From Streptomyces malaysiense (GTDB lineage: Bacteria; Actinomycetota; Actinomycetes; Streptomycetales; Streptomycetaceae): a DNA stretch of 64,000 nucleotides. Shown here one piece after another: positions 58,461 through 64,000 of the stretch. A program made the translations under genes and the position numbers. How positions within the stretch are numbered: position 1 is the stretch's first letter; each line of letters starts with the position of its first letter. Below the pieces are notes generated by a model. The model worked only from the letters and a program-made list of their open reading frames with translations, made no database searches and had not been told where the DNA came from. The stretch lies in the NCBI RefSeq assembly GCF_000980885.2, contig NZ_LBDA02000057.1, positions 1 to 64,000 of the forward strand, written 5' to 3'.

Positions 58461-60127
58461 TACTCGTCCCTCCCGCGGTCCCCGTCCCCGTTCACGACCG
58501 TCAGCGATCCGTTCCTGCGGGCGTTGAACGCCACCAGGGCCATGTCGTCGTGCCGCCCGGCGCCGATCCACTGGGCCGCCAGCATCTGCACCCGCTCCAC
58601 CACCGCTTCGGCCGGCATGCCCACGCACTCGGCGAGGGCTCGCCGCAGGCGGCGTTCACCGAAGAGCTCGTCGCCCAACGGGCCGCCGCGGGCCTCGGTG
58701 ATGCCGTCGGTGTAGAGCAGACACGTCTCCCCGGGCGCGAGCACCGTCCGCACCGTGTGCGCCGTGACCTGTGGCAGCGCCCCGACCAGGGTGCCCCGGG
58801 TGGCGGCTTCCTCGACCGTGCCGTCGGCGCGGACGATCAGCGGCGGCATGTGCCCGGCGCTGGTCAGGCGCAGGTGCACTCGGTGGGCCCGGCGGCGCAC
58901 GGAGGCGAGCACGAGGGTGGCGAAGCGGGTGTGGTGGGAGGTGAGCAGCGCTCCGTTGAGCAGTTCGAGGACTCGGACATGGTCCTCGGCGAGGGGGAGC
59001 AGGGCGTGCAGGGTGTTGCGGATCTTGCCGGTCAGCACCGCCGCGTCGAGCCCCTTGCCCGCGACGTCGCCCAGCACGACCAGCGTCTCCTCGGCGGGTC
59101 CGGTGCCCGGATGGACGTCGTAGAAGTCCCCGCCGACCCGCTCGTGGTCCCTCGACGCCCGGTACCCGCCGGCGTATTCGACGCCGTGCACGCTGCGCAG
59201 CGTCGGCGGCAGCAGTTCGTGCATCAACGTGGCCGTGATCGACGCCTGTTCGGTGTACAGGCGGGCCGCCGAGAGGGCGGCACCGGCACGGGCGGCGAAC
59301 AGGCGGGCGAAGACCTCCTCGCCCTCGGTGAACGCCTGCTCGGTGCTGGAACGCAGCAGGATCAGGGCTCCGGCGGGCACCCCGTGACCGGGCAGCGGAG
59401 TGACGATCACGGACCCCACGGGTCCGGCGAAGCCCTCCGGGACCACCCAGCCTGGGATGTCCGCGGGATTGATCCAGCGGGCCGGTACGGGCGGGAAGCC
59501 CTGCAACGCCTCGCTCAGCCCGGGAACCTCGGCGACGTTCACCTTCCGCGTGGTCCGGTCGACCGGGCCGCCCTTGAGCGCGGAGGTCACGGGATGGCGC
59601 CTGCCCTGGGCCGGGGCGACGAGCACGGCGGCTTCCGCGAGGTGTTCCGCGGCCATGGACGCCGCCATCTCCATGCAGCGCGGCACGTTCAGGGTGGACA
59701 GCAGTGCGCTGGACGACTCCGAGAGGACGTCGGTGCGCGTGCGCGAGTCGCTCAGCGCGGTCTCGGCCAGCCGGCGGTCGGTGTCGTCGACCAGCCACCA
59801 CACGATGTCGCCTTCACCGGCGGGCGTCGGATGCGCCTCGAAGAAGCGGTCGTTGATGCGTCCCGCCGACGTCCCGGCCGAGGGGCCGCACGATCCGTCG
59901 CCGATGCGCCGGTGGGCCTGGGAGAGCCAGGACGGCACCCGCTCGTGCAGCCGGTCGCCGCGCGCGGCGCCGGGAAGGAGCAGCCGGGCCGCCTCGTTGA
60001 CGCGTACGAGGCCGCCGTGACGGTCGACGACCAGGACGGGATAGGGAGCCTCAGGCCATGTCGTGACGGCCTGCTCGGCGGAGGGGCGGGCGGGGGAACC
60101 GCGGGAGAGAGACACGAGTGAGGGCAC
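58460..60127 (-). CDS. PAS-GAF-SpoIIE PP2C-type phosphatase (RsbU-like)
   Basis: A protein of about 555 residues. A PAS-like domain (about 20-125; PYPVLVVDRHGGLVRVNEAA), a GAF-like domain (about 150-310) and a C-terminal PP2C/SpoIIE phosphatase (about 330-540) with RVGGDFYDV, VVLGDVAGKGLDAAVLTGKI, LLYTDGITEARGG and GRHDDMALVAF (metal-binding Asp residues). It should dephosphorylate STAS antagonists. GTG 60127 is my choice of start; GTG 60145/60148 or 60205 would add residues. Its TAG shares one base with the GTG of the cobalamin-binding gene. Confidence 0.9.
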   Translation of the reverse strand: MPSLVSLSRGSPARPSAEQAVTTWPEAPYPVLVVDRHGGLVRVNEAARLLLPGAARGDRLHERVPSWLSQAHRRIGDGSCGPSAGTSAGRINDRFFEAHPTPAGEGDIVWWLVDDTDRRLAETALSDSRTRTDVLSESSSALLSTLNVPRCMEMAASMAAEHLAEAAVLVAPAQGRRHPVTSALKGGPVDRTTRKVNVAEVPGLSEALQGFPPVPARWINPADIPGWVVPEGFAGPVGSVIVTPLPGHGVPAGALILLRSSTEQAFTEGEEVFARLFAARAGAALSAARLYTEQASITATLMHELLPPTLRSVHGVEYAGGYRASRDHERVGGDFYDVHPGTGPAEETLVVLGDVAGKGLDAAVLTGKIRNTLHALLPLAEDHVRVLELLNGALLTSHHTRFATLVLASVRRRAHRVHLRLTSAGHMPPLIVRADGTVEEAATRGTLVGALPQVTAHTVRTVLAPGETCLLYTDGITEARGGPLGDELFGERRLRRALAECVGMPAEAVVERVQMLAAQWIGAGRHDDMALVAFNARRNGSLTVVNGDGDRGRDE

Positions 60128-60262
60128 GCACCGTGCGCACCTCACCACCTTCCTGTCCTTGGTTGCAGTACGGGCAACCGTCCCCCATCGACTCCGCCGT
60201 TGCAACCCGCCCCGGTGATTCCGCTTTCCGGCGCCGCGGCCGAGCGGAGGCGGGGCCTCAGT

Positions 60263-60433
60263 TCACCATCGGTACCAGCGTCCGCGGCCGCCGCCCGCGG
60301 AAGTGGAACGCATGACGAAGCCGAGGAGCCAGAGCACCAGGACGACGAGGGCGACCCACCAGAGAACCTGGACGGCGAATCCGGCGCCGAAGAGAATCAA
60401 CGCGAGAAGAAGCACGAGCAGCAGGGGAACCAT
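60263..60433 (-). CDS. Small hydrophobic membrane peptide
   Basis: A 56-residue peptide of two transmembrane helices (LLLVLLLALILFGAGFAVQV; WWVALVVLVLWLLGFVMR) and a Gly/Arg/Trp-rich end (GRGRWYRW). It is a conserved Streptomyces 'hydrophobic protein' family of unknown function. ATG 60433 has GGAGG 9 nt upstream. It lies upstream of the sigma cluster phosphatase on the same strand and divergent from the CsbD gene. Confidence 0.85.
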   Translation of the reverse strand: MVPLLLVLLLALILFGAGFAVQVLWWVALVVLVLWLLGFVMRSTSAGGGRGRWYRW

Positions 60434-60572
60434 AGTCAACTACCTCCTGCAGCCCCGTTTGCCCTCCGCCGCTTTCCGTATTCCTCGACCACCGCTTGTT
60501 TGTGGGGGGAAAGCGGGGGAACCGGGGCTTTGCCGCGAGGGCGGTGAAAGGGACTACGAGGAGGCGCGTTCC

Positions 60573-60746
60573 ATGAGTGCCGGCGAGAAGGCCAAGGCGA
60601 AGACCGAGCAGGCCGAGGGCAAGGCCGAGGAGACCCTGGGAAGGGTCACCGGAAACGAGCGCATGACCGCCGAGGGGCGCGCGAAGAAGATGACCGGCGA
60701 TGCCCGTGAGGCCAAGGAGAAGACCAAGGACGTGTTCAAGCACTGA
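60573..60746 (+). CDS. CsbD family stress protein
   Basis: A 57-residue, Lys/Glu/Ala-rich protein (KAEETLGRVTGNERMTAEGR) matching CsbD, a general stress protein controlled by sigma-B in Bacillus. ATG 60573 follows GAGGAGG. Its place beside a SigB-type cluster supports stress control. A long terminator follows. Confidence 0.92.
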   Translation: MSAGEKAKAKTEQAEGKAEETLGRVTGNERMTAEGRAKKMTGDAREAKEKTKDVFKH

Positions 60747-60773
60747 TGTGACGCGCGTGGGCGGTGGAAGAAA

Positions 60774-60818
60774 GAGGGAGGTCATTCCCGGGCCAGGAGC
60801 CCGGGAATGACCTCCCTC
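60774..60818. terminator. Bidirectional terminator
   Basis: A perfect 20-bp stem (60774-60793 with 60799-60818), loop CAGGA, between the convergent CsbD and chaplin genes; the strongest hairpin in the window. Confidence 0.92.
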
Positions 60819-60865
60819 GTCGGTGCGACGCCTTTTCACTCAGGTGAAAAGGATCCCGGCTCGTT

Positions 60866-61117
60866 TCACATGTTGACGCAGGTACTGCCGAATGCGGGGT
60901 TCAGCAGGCCGATCACGTCGGCGGTGTCGCCACAGGCGTTGACCGGGATGTCGATCGGGATCTGGATCACGTTGCCGGACAGCAAGCCCGGCGAACCGAC
61001 CGCGGCACCCTGCGCACCGCTGCCGGCGGACGCGGCCGCCGCACCGCCCAGCACCATCGCGCCCACAGCCGCCGCCAGACCCGCACCCCGCATCATCCGG
61101 GACCGCAGATACGTCAT
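60866..61117 (-). CDS. Short chaplin
   Basis: An 83-residue secreted protein: signal peptide (GAGLAAAVGAMVLGGAAAAS) and one chaplin domain of about 50 residues (GSPGLLSGNVIQIPIDIPVN, then ACGDTADVIGLLNPAFGSTC) with the two conserved Cys. Short chaplins assemble into amyloid fibrils on aerial hyphae and spores. The domain is more acidic (PIDIP, GDTAD) than the common PVHVP/GNSVN form. ATG 61117 has GGAAGG 9 nt upstream. I found no sigma-BldN-type promoter in front. Confidence 0.93.
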   Translation of the reverse strand: MTYLRSRMMRGAGLAAAVGAMVLGGAAAASAGSGAQGAAVGSPGLLSGNVIQIPIDIPVNACGDTADVIGLLNPAFGSTCVNM

Positions 61118-61299
61118 GTTCGTGCGCCTTCCTCTTCGTCGCGGCGGCAGTCGCCGCCGGCCGGCCGTGGACCACGTCCGGCACGGGTGATCCGCTGCCG
61201 CTACGGGCGCGGACTGGCCAGGACGGCCCGGATCACCCGATCGCACTACACGGCGTGGCACGGGAGGGGCTCCCGAGCCCGCTGCCGCGCGGTGCGCTC

Positions 61300-61403
61300 T
61301 CACGACACGGGCCGCCGCGCGGGGTTGCGCCGGACCAGGGAGTAGCTCAAGCCGGTCGCGAAGAGGCACCAGGCCGCGTAGGGGACCAACGCCGTGGCGA
61401 CCC
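61300..61403 (-). pseudogene. TspO/MBR family C-terminal remnant
   Basis: The minus-strand frame reads TALVPYAAWCLFATGLSYSL near 61390-61330, which resembles the last transmembrane helix of TspO-type proteins (LLVPYLAWV.FA..LN). Nothing upstream encodes the other four helices, so this is a fragment. Confidence 0.4.
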
Positions 61404-61450
61404 TGTCAGGTCGGCAGGGCGCCCCGGGGTGGTCGCTGACCTGATCGTCG

Positions 61451-61488
61451 GGTGGGGGCGGCTGATGAACCGGGCAGCCGCCCCCACC
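61451..61488 (-). terminator. Terminator after the GlsB-like gene
   Basis: GGTGGGGGCGGCTG (61451-61464) pairs with CAGCCGCCCCCACC (61475-61488), loop of 10, starting 11 bp after the GlsB-like stop on the minus strand. Confidence 0.8.
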
Positions 61489-61499
61489 TCTTGGCGGGG

Positions 61500-61766
61500 T
61501 CACTCGCGGGTCGTGCCGAACACGATGCGTTGACCGATGAGCAGCACCAGGGAACCGGCGACCGCGGCGCCCCAGGTGTACGGGTCGAAGAAGTCCCGCT
61601 CCACCGGGCGGTCGAGGAAGTGGGCGGAGAGCCAGCCGCCGACGAAGGCGCCGGCGACGCCGATGAGCGTGGTGCCGATCAGCCCGACCGGATGGCGGCC
61701 GGGGAGCAGCGTCTTGGCGACGGCTCCGGCGAGCAGGCCGAGGATGATCCAGCTGATGATGCCCAC
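61500..61766 (-). CDS. GlsB/YeaQ/YmgE family membrane protein
   Basis: An 88-residue protein with three transmembrane helices (IISWIILGLLAGAVAKTLLP; VGLIGTTLIGVAGAFVGGWL; WGAAVAGSLVLLIGQRIVF) and the family's Gly-rich pattern. Annotated in relatives as stress-response or transglycosylase-associated membrane protein. GTG 61766 has GGAAGGAAG upstream. Like CsbD it fits the local stress theme. Confidence 0.9.
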   Translation of the reverse strand: MGIISWIILGLLAGAVAKTLLPGRHPVGLIGTTLIGVAGAFVGGWLSAHFLDRPVERDFFDPYTWGAAVAGSLVLLIGQRIVFGTTRE

Positions 61767-61827
61767 GGTGTTCTTCCTTCCGCCGGGTCGGATACAGGTG
61801 CGCCCGAGGCCGGCATGGTTTGCTCGT

Positions 61828-61852
61828 CGGGCAAGCCGGTGGTGCTTGCCCG
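61828..61852. repeat. Inverted repeat CGGGCAAGC-N7-GCTTGCCCG
   Basis: A perfect 9-bp inverted repeat 62 bp upstream of the GlsB-like start, in the 262-bp gap 61767-62028. Either an operator for that gene or the terminator of the amine oxidase gene (-). Nothing else is recognised in the gap. Confidence 0.5.
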
Positions 61853-62028
61853 GGTGGTATGAGGGTGGATACGCCGCACGGGTAGGTATCGGTGCAGGCG
61901 TCGGCCCGGACGGCGAAGAGCGTCGGTGACCTTCGGGCGGCTTGGTGAAAGGTTCCGCCGGAGCCGTGTCTCGGGTGTCCTGGACCGGCCGCTTGAGGAG
62001 GCGGGGGCGGCGTGCGAGTCCGGCTCTT

Positions 62029-63429
62029 TCAGTCCGTGATCTCTTTCGCCGCCCGGATGCCCGACAGATACGCGCCGTGGACGGTCTGGTAGGAGGCGCG
62101 GTGCGTCGCCTCACCGGCGAAGTGCACCCGGTCCCCGACGGCGGCGGCGAGGTGGTCGCGCATGGCCGGTGTGGAGCCGATCTTGTTGTACGAGTACGAA
62201 CCGCGCGTGTACGGGTCGGACGCCCAGCGGGTGATCTGGTGGCCGACAGGGGCGGGGATGTCACTGCCGAAGATGGTCCTGAGCGTTCCCATGGCGCTGT
62301 CGACGATCTGGGTGTCGCTCCAGCCTTCGATGGTGCGGCCGAAGTCGGCGGCGTTGAAGCCGAGCAGCACCGGCTGACCGGTGGGGCGGGTGATGTTGAT
62401 CCACTGTTCCCACTGGCCGTACTTGTCCAGCTCCGGGATGTAGGTCATCCAGTCGGTGTCCGGCCAGAACACCTTGGGGAAGCGCAGGTAGCACTTGTTG
62501 AGCACGCCCATGCCGAGCTTGTCGATGGCGGTGCGCTTGGAGGCGGGCAGTCCGGGCCCGAACGTGACCGCGCCGCTCTGCAGCACGCCGAGCGGCAGCG
62601 TCACCACCACCTGGTCGGCGTGGAAGGAGTCCTTGTCGGTGCCGACCGTCACACCGCGGGAGTTCCAGTCGATGTGCTTGACGACCTGCCCGGTCCGGAT
62701 CGGCAGTCCCCGCGCGAGCAGATCGGTGATCTGCCGGTAGCCGCGTGGGAAGAGCACGTCCTTGCCCTTGATGTCCGCTCCGCTGTCGAAGTACAGGGCC
62801 GACATCTGGTTCACGCTGCCCGAGTACTCGTGTTCGTAGTCGTTCAGCCCGAAGGAAGCCAGGACCTTGTCGTCGTCGGACAGCGCGGACCAGCGCAGGG
62901 CGCGCTCCACCACGCTGCGTACCGACGCGTCCTCGTCGGCGTTGTCCTGGTAGGCGGCGAGCGCGTCCTCCATTTTGCTCTGCCGGCGCTCCATCGCCTT
63001 CTCCTGGGCGCCGTCGACCTCGCTGCCGTCGGGAAGGTAGTCGGTAGAGCTGTCGGGGTCGGTCACGACCGTTCGCGCCCTGGCCTTCGCGGCCAGTGCG
63101 GCGATCGGGTTGTCGTTGATGCCGTGGATCCACGAGGCGCCGAGGTCGAGGGGCACGCCGGCCCACTCCTCGCTGGTCCAGATGCGGCCGCCGATCCGGT
63201 CGCGTGCTTCGAGGACCACCACGTCCTGTCCTCGGTCGGCCAGGTGACGGGCCGCGGCAAGGCCACTGATCCCGGCACCGACGACGATCACCTGTTCACG
63301 ACCCGACGAGGCCGACGCGGCGTTCACGTCGGTCGGGCCGACCTTGCAGGCGGACAAGGAGGTGAGGGCGGCGAGGCCGGGCACACCCAGGCCCGCGCTC
63401 CGCAGGAAACGCCGGCGATGCATCGTCAT
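62029..63429 (-). CDS. Exported FAD-dependent amine oxidase
   Basis: A 466-residue flavin monoamine/polyamine oxidase. The N-terminus is a Tat leader with lipobox (RRRFLRSAGLGVPGLAALTS, then LSAC near residue 28). The FAD site is VIVVGAGISGLAAARHLADR near 48-67 with RDRIGGRIWT near 77; the C-terminal FAD block is DRVHFAGEATHRASYQTVHG near 432. Substrates of the family are amines or polyamines, oxidised to aldehydes with H2O2. ATG 63429 is chosen; ATG 63423 is possible. Upstream lies a TetR-like gene, divergent. Confidence 0.9.
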   Translation of the reverse strand: MTMHRRRFLRSAGLGVPGLAALTSLSACKVGPTDVNAASASSGREQVIVVGAGISGLAAARHLADRGQDVVVLEARDRIGGRIWTSEEWAGVPLDLGASWIHGINDNPIAALAAKARARTVVTDPDSSTDYLPDGSEVDGAQEKAMERRQSKMEDALAAYQDNADEDASVRSVVERALRWSALSDDDKVLASFGLNDYEHEYSGSVNQMSALYFDSGADIKGKDVLFPRGYRQITDLLARGLPIRTGQVVKHIDWNSRGVTVGTDKDSFHADQVVVTLPLGVLQSGAVTFGPGLPASKRTAIDKLGMGVLNKCYLRFPKVFWPDTDWMTYIPELDKYGQWEQWINITRPTGQPVLLGFNAADFGRTIEGWSDTQIVDSAMGTLRTIFGSDIPAPVGHQITRWASDPYTRGSYSYNKIGSTPAMRDHLAAAVGDRVHFAGEATHRASYQTVHGAYLSGIRAAKEITD

Positions 63430-63680
63430 GTATGTCAACCGATCTGCGATCTGAACACAGTTTCTCGCGGCATGCCGGTGGACGCCCCGTTGCGTCCGGC
63501 GGTCTGCCCTTGGATGAAGGGAGCCGGGCAGGCTCCGGTGAAGCCCCGATCCGGTCGGGGGCCGGCCTCATGCGCCATGGCGCGGGTTCGTTTGCCGTGC
63601 ACATGCCATGCGCGACGTGAACTCGGCCCGGCGACGACCTCTCTCGTCAGTACAATGAGGCTGATACTGCAGAGCATGCA

Positions 63681-63702
63681 ATTGAAACATCGATGTGTCA
63701 AT
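63681..63702. promoter_or_regulatory. 22-bp TetR-type palindrome
   Basis: A near-perfect 22-bp palindrome with outer arms ATTGA/TCAAT and centre CATCGATG; only one pair of positions mismatches. It lies 26 bp before the TetR-like gene and about 250 bp from the divergent amine oxidase start, so it is a likely autoregulatory operator. Confidence 0.6.
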
Positions 63703-63727
63703 AGAGGCACTGGAGACTGATGCGACG

Positions 63728-64000
63728 ATGCGTACTGACGCGACAGAGGTGCTGGACTCGGCGATCCCGGTCCTGGCCAAGGACCGAGCGGCGTCCATGC
63801 AGGTCATAGCGTCACGCGCGGGCATCAGTCGGGCGACGCTGGTCCGCCTGTTTCCCACCCGTAAGCTCTTGGTGCAGGCGATGGCCGAGAAGATCCTGAA
63901 CGACTGCGACAAGATCCTGGCCCGAGCCGAGGCCGACGCCGCCCCCATGGATCAGGTGCTGACCGCGCTGGTCGCTGAGTACACACCCTTCGCCCAACTG
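63728..64000 (+). CDS. TetR-family regulator, cut by the window end
   Basis: The first 91 residues of a TetR-like protein. The HTH reads MQVIASRAGISRATLVRLFP (about residues 24-43), followed by RKLLVQAMAEKILNDCDKIL. The frame is open to the last base, so the gene continues beyond the window. ATG 63728 has GGAG 12 nt upstream. It faces the amine oxidase gene and has a palindromic operator in front. Confidence 0.85.
   Translation, partial: MRTDATEVLDSAIPVLAKDRAASMQVIASRAGISRATLVRLFPTRKLLVQAMAEKILNDCDKILARAEADAAPMDQVLTALVAEYTPFAQL

Noticed and set aside
60490..60530. SigB-type promoter in front of the CsbD gene
   Set aside because: A GTTT is present but the -10 (GGGGAA) does not match GGGTAY well enough.
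61118..61300. Sigma-BldN promoter upstream of the chaplin
   Set aside because: No CGTAAC / CGTTGA-like pair found on the minus strand here.
1..64000. tRNA or rRNA genes, complete insertion sequences, attachment sites, replication origins
   Set aside because: None recognised on either strand by reading; tRNAscan-type and IS searches could not be run.

Overview
The window is a stretch of linear-chromosome core DNA from a Streptomyces (very high GC, GTG/TTG starts, G-rich ribosome binding sites). Diagnostic genes are bldN with its anti-sigma gene rsbN, a bdtA-like regulator, the rex-hemA-hemC-hemD operon, a class I lysyl-tRNA synthetase, a chaplin, and many actinobacterial families (DUF397, DUF3558, DUF2637, DUF4232). 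All calls come from reading the sequence; no database search was run.

Layout. 0.1-5.7 kb: housekeeping and unknown genes (DUF3050, HAD phosphatase, membrane protein, MFS transporter, AcuC-like deacetylase). 5.7-12.8 kb: a developmental block with bdtA, a 32-residue ribosomal protein gene (bS22-like), an epimerase, an acyltransferase, then rsbN and bldN on the other strand, a HAD-IB phosphatase and a glutaredoxin. 12.9-18.2 kb: the Rex-controlled tetrapyrrole operon, with a near-consensus Rex operator in front. 18.2-27.0 kb: an accessory segment lying between hemD and hemB. It holds a decayed HEPN/NTPase pair, a WhiJ-like regulatory trio, a ricin-type lectin, transposase debris, two regulator/SDR pairs and a secreted phospholipase D-like protein. 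27.2-37.7 kb: hemB, a transmembrane HTH regulator facing a DUF4232 lipoprotein, argS and lysS. 37.7-43.2 kb: a compact operon of a 16-cysteine protein, a Tat-type secreted protein and a MauE-like membrane protein, then envelope proteins. 43.4-54.8 kb: rtcB, a luciferase-like monooxygenase/FMN reductase pair, a two-component system, a lysyl-phosphatidylglycerol synthase-like protein, an orphan phosphorothioate-dependent restriction enzyme and a Ser/Thr kinase. 55-61.8 kb: a SigB-type partner-switching cluster and small stress/envelope genes (CsbD, GlsB, hydrophobic peptide, chaplin). 62-64 kb: a Tat-type amine oxidase and a TetR-like regulator cut by the window end.

The most interesting assembly is at 56.0-60.1 kb. 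A PAS/SpoIIE-type phosphatase, a cobalamin-binding protein carrying the W-x9-EH and ExH signatures of CarH-type B12 photoreceptors but no DNA-binding domain, and a STAS antagonist are translationally coupled. They lie just upstream of a SigB-family sigma factor that has its own SigB-type promoter, with a STAS/ATPase pair facing it. This suggests a light- or B12-responsive input into a stress sigma factor. A second candidate system is the Cys-rich/Tat/MauE operon. Several well-formed operators (Rex, sigma-BldN, BldD-like, two TetR-type, a shared CCTAC-N5-GTAGG site, and four CGGACAG iterons at helical spacing) tie genes to regulators.
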